Origin: Amoebidium appalachense
Lineage: Eukaryota; Ichthyosporea
Assembly (NCBI GenBank): GCA_963693365.1
Contig: CAVNZM010000005.1
Location: forward strand, 3,348,001-3,412,000
Direction of reading: 5' to 3'
Length of the DNA stretch: 64,000 bases
The notes under the pieces are model-generated. The model was not told the DNA's origin. It did no database searches and worked only from the letters and a program-made list of their open reading frames with translations. Below are positions 31,001 to 39,880 of this stretch, piece by piece (the stretch's first letter is position 1; each line of letters starts with the position of its first letter). A program made the position numbers and the translations under genes.

Positions 31001-32611
31001 ATGGCTACCGGACAGACCAACTCAAAGGTGGACATGTCGCTTCTGTGGAGGGAGTTCCCCCAGTTCAAGGATGCTACTGTTCGCATTGACCAAGATACCA
31101 AGATGGCAAGTGTGCTGGACGTAGCATCCCTGGTACTAGGCACCACCAATGCAGCGAAGTGTGCATGGGCAGACCTTAGGAATTCCACAGACTCCAACAT
31201 CAAGAAGATGGTGTCTGAGGGACACCACGTTCTCCGCATCGATGGAAGGGGCAAGTTGACACCTGTAGCTCCCTTCAAGTTCATCGTCGAGATCATCTTC
31301 CTGCTCCCTGGCAAGCGCGCGCACAAGTTCCGAAGGATCTGTGCCAATTATATCAAGCGCCTGATGTCCAACGAAGTTAACCATGTGAGCGAGGCCGAAG
31401 GTATAAAAGGACTGAACACACATGACAACACCTCAGTTTCCCAAACTATGAATTCCGAACACACAGATGTGGTATTGACCGGAAACGAGGTCGCCGCAAA
31501 AAAAGGCGACACCATCTGCATTGGTGACTATGTAGTGCGAGTTGCTCAATCCGAAGGTGTTAAATACGCCAGTCTTGTTGATTATGCAATGCTAGTGCGC
31601 AATTTAGACAGACATGCGGCCGCTGAGTATGTCAGACGACATTATGAGAATGAAGAGGAAATCAAAGGCCTCAACATGAGGCCTTTGAGGTTCGGCGATT
31701 CAAAGCGACCCTCGATTGGTGTTCCTGCTTCATCGTTGGTGAAACTGACCTTCAAGATGGCATCCGGCTCGCGCTATGGATCTGCCCTCGTTGACAAGTG
31801 GGCCCGAGACATAGCGCGCCTGGAAGGTGGGGACGAGACCTTGGTCGAAGACATCGAGCGTAACCGTGCCACGGCAGCGGCCAACCCGTCAGGACCCAAC
31901 GCTTTCATGCGCGACAGTGTGAGGGGGGAAATGGGTGTGGCCGGCACCCCCGAGAGGGAGCCCAAGAGACTGAAGCTCGGAGACATCACCCAGTTCATGA
32001 CCAACCAGGCCGAGATGGAAACTGCACTGAGTCTGTACAAGGAGGCGCGCATTGCAGAATCTTCCCAGTACACAGAGATCGTGAGGATGCGCGAGGAACG
32101 CGCCCTGATTCGCGAGGAGCGCCTGAAACTCGAGGTGCAGTGTCGGCTTCTGGAACTTCAGACCACAGACAATCTCAAGCAGGACCACATTCCATCGGAA
32201 TTCGAGGATGCCAGTGATGAGCTGCGCCGGGTCACCAACCACGTGTGCACCAAGCAGCAGTCCGGTATCTACGTGTTTGTGTCCGAGTATGGCGACCCCC
32301 CCTGTCTGAAGATCGGCCAGAGCCTGAAGGACGTGAAGGGCCGCATGAAGCAGGCCGGTACGTGGCATGTGGGGCCCAACAAGCGCCTGCTCTTTGCGCT
32401 TCCCGTGCCGTCCGAGCAGCTGGCGCTTGCAGAGAAGTGTCTGCACACCGCGCTTAAACACAAGAACGTTGAGCGCGAGCTGTTCCGTGTGGACTTTGTG
32501 ACCTTTGCGGTGGCCATGCTGGAGATGGCGAGGGAGCACATGGAGGACGACTTGACAAGGGACCTCGTCATCAGCGTCTTCAAGAAAGCCAGCCAGGAGC
32601 AAGCACAGTAG
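31001..32611 (+). CDS. Fused pair of SVLD/LPG-family proteins with T5orf172 C-terminus
   Basis: A single 536-residue ORF with two copies of the paralogous domain. Copy 1 (residues 1-131) has SVLDVASLVLGTTNAAKCAW, GKLTPVAPFK and LPGKRAHKFRRIC and matches the start of the gene at 47354. After residue ~133 the frame translates a perfect promoter (GGT ATA AAA GGA) and reaches an internal ATG at 31448. Copy 2 then follows (KYASLVDYAMLVRN, IARLEGGDETLVEDIERNR), a coiled coil (~345-390) and a T5orf172/GIY-YIG-like domain (SGIYVFVSEYGDPPCLKIGQ, EKCLHTALKHKNVERELF) nearly the same as in the gene at 37881. Most likely two adjacent genes joined by loss of the first stop; the second can still start at 31448. 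DNA-binding or regulatory role inferred. Confidence 0.75.
   Translation: MATGQTNSKVDMSLLWREFPQFKDATVRIDQDTKMASVLDVASLVLGTTNAAKCAWADLRNSTDSNIKKMVSEGHHVLRIDGRGKLTPVAPFKFIVEIIFLLPGKRAHKFRRICANYIKRLMSNEVNHVSEAEGIKGLNTHDNTSVSQTMNSEHTDVVLTGNEVAAKKGDTICIGDYVVRVAQSEGVKYASLVDYAMLVRNLDRHAAAEYVRRHYENEEEIKGLNMRPLRFGDSKRPSIGVPASSLVKLTFKMASGSRYGSALVDKWARDIARLEGGDETLVEDIERNRATAAANPSGPNAFMRDSVRGEMGVAGTPEREPKRLKLGDITQFMTNQAEMETALSLYKEARIAESSQYTEIVRMREERALIREERLKLEVQCRLLELQTTDNLKQDHIPSEFEDASDELRRVTNHVCTKQQSGIYVFVSEYGDPPCLKIGQSLKDVKGRMKQAGTWHVGPNKRLLFALPVPSEQLALAEKCLHTALKHKNVERELFRVDFVTFAVAMLEMAREHMEDDLTRDLVISVFKKASQEQAQ
31400..31410 (+). promoter_or_regulatory. Viral TATA box inside the fused ORF
   Basis: 'ggtataaaagg' with the usual 'gaa' in front, 38 nt before the in-frame ATG at 31448. 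Here it is translated as GIKG. Confidence 0.7.
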
Positions 32612-32652
32612 CCCACGACATACCTTCAAAGTTTCGTTTTTTCGCACAGGAG

Positions 32653-32850
32653 GAGACACATCAAGTCCCCCCAGTTCAAGGATGCCCAATATAGGATCCA
32701 TGGAAAGGTCAAGGATGCACAGGGTAGTGTCCTGGATACCGCTACCATTGTGCTTGGCTCGTCAAATGCTGCAAGGTCAGCATGGTTTGATATGCAGGCA
32801 AGCAAGGAGCCGACCGTTGAGGACCTTGTAGCAACAAGGTCTCCCCCCCT
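32653..32850 (+). pseudogene. Truncated copy of the SVLD/LPG-family N-terminus
   Basis: The frame reads SPQFKDAQYRIHGKVKDAQG, then SVLDTATIVLGSSNAARSAW and FDMQASKEPTVEDLVATRS. This is close to residues 17-75 of the protein at 47354 (FPQFKGAQFRIHGEGKNAEG...). It has no start codon or promoter, and the reading turns into a Pro/Ser-rich C-run tract after about 32840. The next 'LTPVA...LPG' part is missing. It is a remnant lying between the fused gene and the small secreted-protein gene. Confidence 0.75.
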
Positions 32851-32885
32851 CTCCCCCCCTCCCCCCGCCCCCACAAATATTATCC

Positions 32886-33287
32886 ATGCACACGGTAATG
32901 TACGTGCTCGTTGCCCTACTTGCACAAGCCGCCGCCGCCGCCGCCAGCTACGTGACGGCCCCCCCGACGCCGGCGCCAACCACCCCGACGCCCACCCCCA
33001 CCGTACTGCCCAGATGCACACGGCTCGTTGCGCAGACGGCCGCCGCAGCGCCCGTGTGCTCGCAGGTGCCGGTGCCGGGGGTGGGGTGCGGGTGGCTGTG
33101 CCGCACGGTGGTGCCGCAGAATCCGTCGCTCGTACCGTGCAACCAGTTTGTGGGCTGCAACCTCTACCGACCGGACCCCAAGACCGGCGGGGTGCTGCGG
33201 TGCAAGCGGCGCAGGGCCACGTCGATGCCGTGCGCGCCGGACTTCTGCTGCGTCAAGCCTGCCGGCATCGGTGCAGCAGGCATATAA
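32886..33287 (+). CDS. Secreted or membrane Cys-rich small protein
   Basis: 133 residues from ATG 32886 (second ATG at 32898). It has a typical signal peptide (MYVLVALLAQAAAAAASYVT), a Pro/Thr spacer (PPTPAPTTPTPTPT), then a compact domain with ten cysteines (VPGVGCGWLCRTVVP, LVPCNQFVGCNLYRPDP, CAPDFCCVKP). The Cys spacing suggests a small disulphide-rich extracellular or virion-surface domain. No family assigned. The gene follows directly on the pseudogene remnant. Confidence 0.6.
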   Translation: MHTVMYVLVALLAQAAAAAASYVTAPPTPAPTTPTPTPTVLPRCTRLVAQTAAAAPVCSQVPVPGVGCGWLCRTVVPQNPSLVPCNQFVGCNLYRPDPKTGGVLRCKRRRATSMPCAPDFCCVKPAGIGAAGI

Positions 33288-33414
33288 ACTCTTTTGCATA
33301 TATCGGTCACAGAATGGACGCAATCCCCCTCCCTCCCCCCAGCCCCGCGCAGGAACCCACCCGAAACTGTCCCAGGGAACCACCCATATGTCGAAAAATT
33401 CGGCTGTTGTGTAG

Positions 33415-35138
33415 ATGGCTTCAACACAGACATTGTCGGTAAAGCCCCACTGCTTCTTCAAGTTTGTCAAACGCAATACCCAACATTTCAAGTTGGAAGA
33501 CGCACATCTGAAACCCCGCAACACCCAGACATACAAGTGGGCTATGGAGGACGTCTGTCTCTCCATCAACTTGTGGAGCACTCAAAATGATGTCGAACCA
33601 GTCTGTCTGACCTGTGTTACATCTCTGGTTTTTGAAGCAGGGCTGGGTGGCTACAGATTGTTGTTTATTTGTATGCGTCAAACAGCTGGTACGGAATACA
33701 AGTTTGCTGTAAGGTATGATTCAAAAAGCCGGTTTCTCGTGGACCAGCGGAAGCACCGTTTCGGGTCGATTGTGGTGAAGTGTGCTCCCTACGTGGCCGA
33801 AAAGTACAAACAGGCTATTGTCCCTGGAAGACCCACGCCCTCGGACATGATGGAGGACATACAAAAAACGTGGCCACTTCTATTTGACTGGTACAACGGC
33901 CTCGTTGATCTTCAGAAGTCACTGGCCGAGCTGATTGGGGTTGGCTCCGTTGAAGCCTCACCGGCTGTGGCAGGGTGTGGCGCCAGGTCTCGGGACAACA
34001 CCTTCGTACTGCTGCAAACCTATCTGCCAAAATCTGTTCGTTTTTCCCCTGGCACATCCCTCAAAATAGAGCATAATAGTGATGCTGTCCCCAAGTCCAC
34101 ACCAGCACTCAGTGTTGTGACGGACAATGGTAAAATGTCCACTTGGAAGGTGTCAGCAGGAAAGTGGGGTTTCAGATGCCCGAAAGCATTCGTGTCGAAC
34201 CTCTCTTCATGGCTGAAAAGCCAAGAACGTGAGCGCTACTATATAATGCACGTGTCGAGCCCAGAGCATGCTTCTGTTGTCATTATCGATTCGCAAGTCA
34301 AGGTGGTCGAGTGCTTTAACATGTCTGCCCCGGCAGGGCTAATCGCTGACGCCCTCTGTATGTTCCTTGAGGGGGCCGGTTACACTGGAAGCTCGAAAGT
34401 TCTGCGCACCTACCAACACGAATCTGTATGTAAGAGCCTTCAGACAAGTTTTAGGAGGGTTTTGTATGAGGAACTTGTCGATAGAAACGAAATACACGAC
34501 TCGGCATGTGCCTCCTGGTTGATGGTCTACATACTCCTGCGCACGTCAAGCTTCGACTGGGGTTCCCAACCGGGCAATGGAAACACCATTGGGGAACGGG
34601 TCTGCAATCATATAACGACAAAGCTTGAGAAGGTGGACAGAGGATTCCGGGCAGTCTACAAAATCGGGGCCGTGCTGTCCCTGTACGGGAAGCAACTGAC
34701 CGAACTCTACTGGGCTAAGATGCATGGAGGAGAGATAAATGTGGTGCAGCCGAATCTTGATGACCCACGGTACACACAGGTAATAAGAGAGGTAATAACC
34801 AAGAAAACGGTCGTGTTGACCGATGCCGAGCTTGAAGCCGCAGGACTGCCGAGGCGCAGGGATGGAGAGCGGCTTGTGGAAGACATCGCGAAAGCAGCAG
34901 CGACAACTCCGAATGCAAGTGTGTGATATATCTGTGATATCTCTGGCTTGCTTCTCTTTCATACTAATTATGTGACAGATACGCGTGGTTTGATTGGTAC
35001 GAGCTGAAGGGGACAAAGCAGCTCATTGCCAAGTTGGACGGAAAAATCTGCAGTGCAGATAATATTGTGCGGTCAGATATGTGTTCGCTGTTGTCGGGTC
35101 GTCCGACAATTGTGATCAACATCCGAATGAGACAATAA
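33415..35138 (+). CDS. Ulp1-like cysteine protease candidate, probable 2-exon gene
   Basis: Paralog of the 501-residue protein at 43462 (shared start TQT/VKP.CFFKFVK.N..HF and TYLPKS). The C-terminal half shows the order expected of a Ulp1/adenain-type cysteine protease: His285 in EHASVVIIDS, VVECFN about 20 residues on, then Cys365 in SACASWLMVYILLRTS; the same residues are kept in the paralog. A protease role (virion maturation or deubiquitin-like) is inferred. The frame ends at 34926, but a 56-nt GT-AG intron (34923-34978, with TACTAAT 14 nt before the AG) would extend it in frame through WFDWYELKGTKQLIAKLDGK to TAA at 35138. GC content is lower than in neighbours. Confidence 0.55.
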
Positions 35139-35227
35139 TCATCATCCCTGAAATTCAGGGTTCATTAGTTTGGTGCCCAAATTCACCATCACCATCGATT
35201 TTGGCACCATCGGTGGTTAGACCTGAA

Positions 35228-35238
35228 GGTATAAAAGG
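35228..35238 (+). promoter_or_regulatory. Viral TATA promoter
   Basis: 'ggtataaaagg' with 'tgaa' in front, 43 nt before the ATG at 35282. Confidence 0.75.
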
Positions 35239-35281
35239 AGCAGTCCAGACCATAATTCATCATTCTGCAGCAACCATCAAG

Positions 35282-36839
35282 ATGGAGACAACCCAGAACA
35301 TGGACATCAACAACAACATGCAGAGCGACAACATCGACAGCATGGACACGGACGACAGTATGGAGGAGAACGCATCCCTTGAGGACACCATCCGCACCCT
35401 TCTGCTTGACCCCGAGCGCTCCCGCATCCGCTACTGGGCGCTCCTCTCCGACCACACCGACCTGCACGAGCGTGCCGCCACAGCCCTCGGCGACACCAAG
35501 CGATTTGGGGTTGTCGCCCAGGACACCCGCACCCTGCCGTCCGGCAAGACCCTGTCCCTCGTCCGCCTGCGTGAACAGGTGCACGCCACCTCCGTGCGTG
35601 GTGTACTCGGCGACCCCTCCATCAGCATCTGGAAGGTGGCGGACAACAAGGCCCTTGCCGAAGCCATGCGCCAGCTGCCCACGGCGGTTCCGGGCATGGA
35701 CCTCGACGGCGACGGGCTGGCCGCGACCCTGTTCAAGTTCGGAGAGGGTGGTGGTGACTGGAGCGGCAAGACCATCCGCTGCACCAACACCGTGCCCCGG
35801 AAAGCTTCCGTGTTGGACGTGCTTGCAGCCATTGGATATGCAAAACCTGCCAACGTTTGGAATGAACTCCTTGCTAGTGATCCGTCAGTGATTAACTCAG
35901 CCCATGATTCGGGCTGGGTTGATCAAGAGCGTGCAACCCCGGTCGCCGATGCCAAATGCCTGGTGCGCATCATCCTGGCCCTGACCGGTCCCAAGGTTGC
36001 TGCTTTCAAGGCTGCGGCCGCTGAGCTCATCGTGCGCTACCTGGGTGGTGACGAGACTTTGGTTGACGAGGTGCGCGCCAACCGTCGTCTTCAGGAGTCC
36101 CTCCCCGAGGGCAGCGGCGCTCGCCTGTTCGGGGAGTACGTGGAGAACGGGGGTGCCGGGGGGATCCGAGGAGCACGGGGCTGCCTACTGGCAGACGCTG
36201 CTCCAGAACATGCAGCGCACAATCGAGGACCGGAACATTACCATCAAGGAGCGCAACAAGACCATCCGAGACCGGGACACCCTCATTGAGCAGCAGCAGC
36301 TCATCATCGAGTACAGCAAGTCCCACGTGGCCCGCCTCACCAGCGCCCTCAACAGCACGGCCCAGGCCTTCACCCCCCGCATCCTACCCGAGGACCCGGA
36401 CAGCTCCGCCCTCGGTGGCACAGGCAACCCCTTCCTGCGTGACCGCCTGTACAACCTTCCCCGCAGCGTCACCGCCGCCATGTTTGGAGGGTCTACCAAG
36501 GGCTCTGTTGGACTCGTGCGCCGCTATGTACTCGAGGTGCTGAACGTGGAGATCTACACCGACAAGCCCGACACGGCAGTGGTGGGGGTCATCGGAGCTG
36601 ACATGGCTATCCAGCGCGCCATCAAGCTGCGCTCAGCACTCGGCTGGGGACGTGCGGTCATGTCCACCGAGATCACTGCCCGCCAGGCCTACACCATCAT
36701 CTTGGCCACGGCGGTTTGGCTGGAGCGGGAGGTACCCCACAGCCCGGAGGTTGCCGAGTTCAAGTACACGGCGCAGGTGTTCAGGAACGCATACGAGGGG
36801 CTGGTCCCTGCCAGCGTGCAGCCCAGACTGGGCTGTTGA
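35282..36839 (+). CDS. SVLD/LPG-family protein, +1 frame break near 36160
   Basis: Paralog of the genes at 31001, 47354 and 61793. It starts at ATG 35282 after a TATA box. An acidic N-terminus and ~190 unique residues precede the family domain: SVLDVLAAIGYAKPANVW, ATPVADAKCLVRIILAL, RYLGGDETLVDEVRANRR. The frame runs out at 36289, while a frame one base forward carries a coiled coil (AYWQTLLQNMQRTIEDRNIT...) and a ~130-residue C-terminal domain (GSVGLVRRYVLEVLNVEIYT, MAIQRAIKLRSALGWGRAVM, YTIILATAVWLEREV) to TGA 36839. The shift fits the G6 run at 36158-36163. A base-call error is the simplest reason; decay or programmed shifting are alternatives. Confidence 0.65.
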
Positions 36840-37002
36840 TTTCTCAGGCATGCTTTTTCATACCCTGAGCTAGGTTAATTGTCATCCGTGTAGCATTACA
36901 GTCTCCATGAAATAAAGCGCTTTATTCTTACATCTTCCCCGACCTCCCAGGCCTGCAGAACAGGTACCACTGTGACAGCCCGGGGTGGGGGGCGCAGACA
37001 TT

Positions 37003-37082
37003 TTTGGTTTGATTGGTACAAGTTGAAGGGGACAAAGGAACTCATTGCTAATTTGGAAGGGAAAATCTGCAGTGCAGATATG
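37003..37082 (+). pseudogene. Second copy of the WFDWY..LKGTK exon fragment
   Basis: 'tggtttgattggtacaagtt' 'gaaggggacaaaggaactca' ... 'aatctgcagtgcagata' is ~85% identical to 34986-35057. It encodes WFDWYKLKGTKELIANLEGK. It stands alone, 160 bp after the preceding gene and after an AATAAA signal (36911), so it looks like a duplicated exon piece rather than part of a gene. Confidence 0.6.
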
Positions 37083-37185
37083 CAGTCAAGCTCGACACAG
37101 ACAACCAACGGGCCAATCTATACCTCTGGTCCATGGGACCGGAAGCCGGTCTATAAGAAACAAATAAAGAGATGAATTGCTTTTT

Positions 37186-37794
37186 TTATTTTGTACACTG
37201 TCTGTTTGCTTGCATATGCCCTCTGCGTGACCCCCTCTTCTGATTCCGACAGAACAGGTACCACAGCCCGTGCAGCAGCGCGTCCGCCATGTCGTCCTTC
37301 TTGCCCTCCCGCCCAAACTTGTCCCGCCACCCCTGCTCACTCTGCAGCTTCAGCGCTTGCTGCGTGTCGACCACCGCACGCCGCTTGTACACAGCGTATG
37401 CCGCCTTGCCCGTCTCCGCAGGAGCCATTCCGTGGCGGGCGAGCCACGCCCCGCACTGGTTCTTGCGCGTGCCGTGCTGCAGCACCACGCCGGGCCCGTG
37501 GCCATTGGTCAATCTGAGGGTGAGGAAGTACGCCTGCAGCGCGTGCGCCAGCACGCTCAGCTTGGTGACCATCTGGCGCTCGATGACGACCATGTCGACG
37601 TCCGCGAACAGCGCGCTGTCCTCGTGCAGCCGGCGCAGCAGCAGCTCCACCAGCACCGTGGCCGTGGTGTCCGGGTTGCCCACGAGCCAGCGGTCCCACG
37701 TGTGGATGATGAAGGGCGTGGCGGGGTCGTCGGTCGTGCTGAGCACGCACACCACCAGGTTCAGGAAGCCGACGTCGATGGCGGCCACACGCAT
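37186..37794 (-). CDS. RuvC-like Holliday junction resolvase (poxvirus A22 type)
   Basis: Resolves branched or concatemeric viral DNA before packaging. 202 residues from ATG 37794. The RNase-H-fold acidic residues sit in the expected order: AAIDVGFLNLVV (Asp7), MVVIERQMVTKLSVLAHAL (catalytic Glu), and GKKDDMADALLHGLWYL near the C-terminus (Asp pair). Length fits the family. Divergent from the KilA-N gene with 86 bp between them; the plus-strand poly-C/A tract at 37829-37850 lies in that gap. The stop lies close to the end of an AATAAA-containing spacer. Confidence 0.85.
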   Translation of the reverse strand: MRVAAIDVGFLNLVVCVLSTTDDPATPFIIHTWDRWLVGNPDTTATVLVELLLRRLHEDSALFADVDMVVIERQMVTKLSVLAHALQAYFLTLRLTNGHGPGVVLQHGTRKNQCGAWLARHGMAPAETGKAAYAVYKRRAVVDTQQALKLQSEQGWRDKFGREGKKDDMADALLHGLWYLFCRNQKRGSRRGHMQANRQCTK

Positions 37795-37880
37795 TGTGGT
37801 GTATGGTGGGGGGAGATAAGCTTTTATCCCCCCCCCCCACCAAAAAAAAGCCGGGAAAAATATTATCTACGCACTTATAG

Positions 37881-39149
37881 ATGGCCACCCTCATACCAGA
37901 CTACACATCAGTGACCCAATCGCAATCCTCGGAGAGAGTGGTTATGCGTGATGGAAAAGTTCTGAAGGAGGGGGAGATAATCCCAATAATAGACGAAGAG
38001 AAGAACATACTCTCATATGGTGAGGTGCGTAAAGGGCGCCTTTGGATCAACGCTTCAAAACTCGAACACCATGTCGGTAGCCGGTGGGCCGACTTCTACC
38101 GGTTGAGCAGCACAAGACGGCTGATTGAGGCCATCAAAAGCCGCCTTGAAAAGTCTATCAGCGGCCTTGAGATCCCTCGAGGCGGGTCTGGGCATGACCA
38201 AGGGGGTCCAAAAACTGATTTCCTGGTTCTGGACACCAGTCGTTGCCAGTACCAGAAGTCAGACAAGGAGGTCTACAAGGGAACATGGATTTTGATTGAT
38301 TTGGCCGGTGCTTTTATGGAGCATGTCGATAAGACCTTTCATGCCAAATGGTGCAGCGTCATGGGAAAGTGCTATTCTGGAGATTACTCGGCAGTTGGCG
38401 GTGTCCTGACGGAGACAGATGCGGCGGCAGGCACAGAATCTGTTGGGCCCCTTCACACAAGGCCCAAGCGCGCGAATTATGAAGTGGAAGATCACACCCG
38501 TTCTGTTAAGCCGCGTGTCATGCGAGAATCCGAGCTGGCACGGTATGAGAGGTACATGATGGTTCACGATCCCGTCCTTCGGGAGGCCCAAGCAAATGTG
38601 ATGACCATGCAACAAGAATGTCGGATCTTGGAAAGGCAAACAGAAAAGGTTAACGCCGAGCGGGACAAGCTGCATGCTGAACGGGACAAGATCGAAATGG
38701 AGATCCGCCTCCTGCAGCTGCAACGTGAGATGCGCACCGAGGAGGACTATCTGCCACCAGAATACATCAAGGCCTCCAAACGACTTCGCAACGTCACCCA
38801 GCGCACCTGTACCCAGCAGGTCCCGGGAGTCTATGTGTTTGTTTCCAAGTATGGGGCAGTCCCTTGCTTAAAAATTGGTCTAAGCATGAAGAACGTGAGT
38901 GGACGTATGCGTGAGGCCGCGACTTGGCATACTGATGCGCAAAAACGTCTTCTGTTTGCTCTACCTGTCCCCACTCAGAATCTGAGGGATGCAGAAAAGT
39001 TTGTGCACCAGCAGCTGTACCAGGAAAACATCGAACGGGAGATGTTTGGGGTGGACTTTGCGTGCCTGGCCCCGGTTCTTGCCGACATGGCCGAAGCCTT
39101 TATGGATCCTGGCGATACCAAGGACTTGGCACTGGCTGTATTTGGTTAA
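37881..39149 (+). CDS. KilA-N / coiled-coil / T5orf172 protein
   Basis: Predicted DNA-binding protein of the KilA-N/Bro/MSV199 group common in large DNA viruses. 422 residues from ATG 37881. Residues ~45-170 form a KilA-N domain (LWINASKLEHHVGSRWADFY, TWILIDLAGAFMEHVDKTFH). Residues ~235-290 are a coiled coil. Residues ~310-400 form a T5orf172 (GIY-YIG-related) domain (GVYVFVSKYGAVPCLKIGLS, RLLFALPVP, EKFVHQQLYQENIEREMFGV). Within KilA-N the stretch SGLEIPRGGSGHDQGGP is encoded by DNA that matches the tandem repeat at 39286-39800, which suggests an insertion of repeat DNA kept in frame. An AATAAA follows at 39158. Confidence 0.8.
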   Translation: MATLIPDYTSVTQSQSSERVVMRDGKVLKEGEIIPIIDEEKNILSYGEVRKGRLWINASKLEHHVGSRWADFYRLSSTRRLIEAIKSRLEKSISGLEIPRGGSGHDQGGPKTDFLVLDTSRCQYQKSDKEVYKGTWILIDLAGAFMEHVDKTFHAKWCSVMGKCYSGDYSAVGGVLTETDAAAGTESVGPLHTRPKRANYEVEDHTRSVKPRVMRESELARYERYMMVHDPVLREAQANVMTMQQECRILERQTEKVNAERDKLHAERDKIEMEIRLLQLQREMRTEEDYLPPEYIKASKRLRNVTQRTCTQQVPGVYVFVSKYGAVPCLKIGLSMKNVSGRMREAATWHTDAQKRLLFALPVPTQNLRDAEKFVHQQLYQENIEREMFGVDFACLAPVLADMAEAFMDPGDTKDLALAVFG

Positions 39150-39279
39150 GGTGAAGGTAATAAAGACACGAATCATTCACCGACTTGCAGAGCTTTCGTG
39201 GGACCTGCCCTGCAGGTCTGCCCTGTAGAAATCCAATGGTACTCTCTGATTTCCAAGGAGAAGACGGTGATCTGCCCTG

Positions 39280-39800
39280 CCAGTGCATTAGCGGCCTGGA
39301 GGTTCCCCAAGGCGGGTCTGGGGATCCAATGGTGTTCTCTGATTTCCAAAGAGAAGATGATAGAGAACCCCCAAGGCGGGTCTGGGGATCCAATGGTGTT
39401 CTCTGATTTCCAAAGAGAAGATGATAGAGAACCCCCAAGGCGGGTCTGGGGATCCAATGGTGTTCTCTGATTTCCAAAGAGAAGATGATAGACGACCCCC
39501 AAGGCGGGTCTGGGGATCCAATGGTGTTCTCTGATTTCCAAAGAGAAGATGATAGACGACCCCCAAGGCGGGTCTTGGGATCCAATGGTGTTCTCTGATT
39601 TCCATGCAAGGTCTATGATAGCCCAGGTGCCTCGCAGAACACCTCTATCTTTCCCTGAAACTTGATGCGAGATGTGTCCACCAAGCTAGACTGATGATCT
39701 TCAGTGTAGCTAGACTGATGATCTTCAGTGCAGCTAGTTCTCTGGTTTCCAAGGAGAAGATGGTGGAGGTCCCCCAAGGCGGGTCTGGGCACGACCGAAA
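39280..39800. repeat. ~63-bp tandem repeat, about 5 copies plus flanking partial copies
   Basis: Units of 'aaggcgggtctggggatcca' 'atggtgttctctgatttcca' 'aagagaagatgatagagaac' 'ccc'. A partial copy with 'aaggcgggtctgggcacgac' ends near 39796. The start 'agcggcctggaggttcccca' resembles 38160-38180 inside the KilA-N gene. No genes are supported; spacers are not unique, so this is not a CRISPR. Confidence 0.9.
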
Positions 39801-39880
39801 GAAAAACCATTGACCCCTGTCCTGTGCATCCTAGGGCATTCCAAATAAAAAACGTCCATGTGAGTCACACGGCATCCCCT

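Noticed and set aside
31889-32701. 270-residue minus-strand frame over the fused SVLD/LPG gene
   Set aside because: Antisense to a T5orf172 coding region; Leu/His/Gln-rich shadow.
36150-36170. Very short intron instead of a frameshift in the gene at 35282
   Set aside because: A GT-AG pair 18 nt apart could be drawn, but it is too short for a spliceosomal intron and has no branch-point signal.
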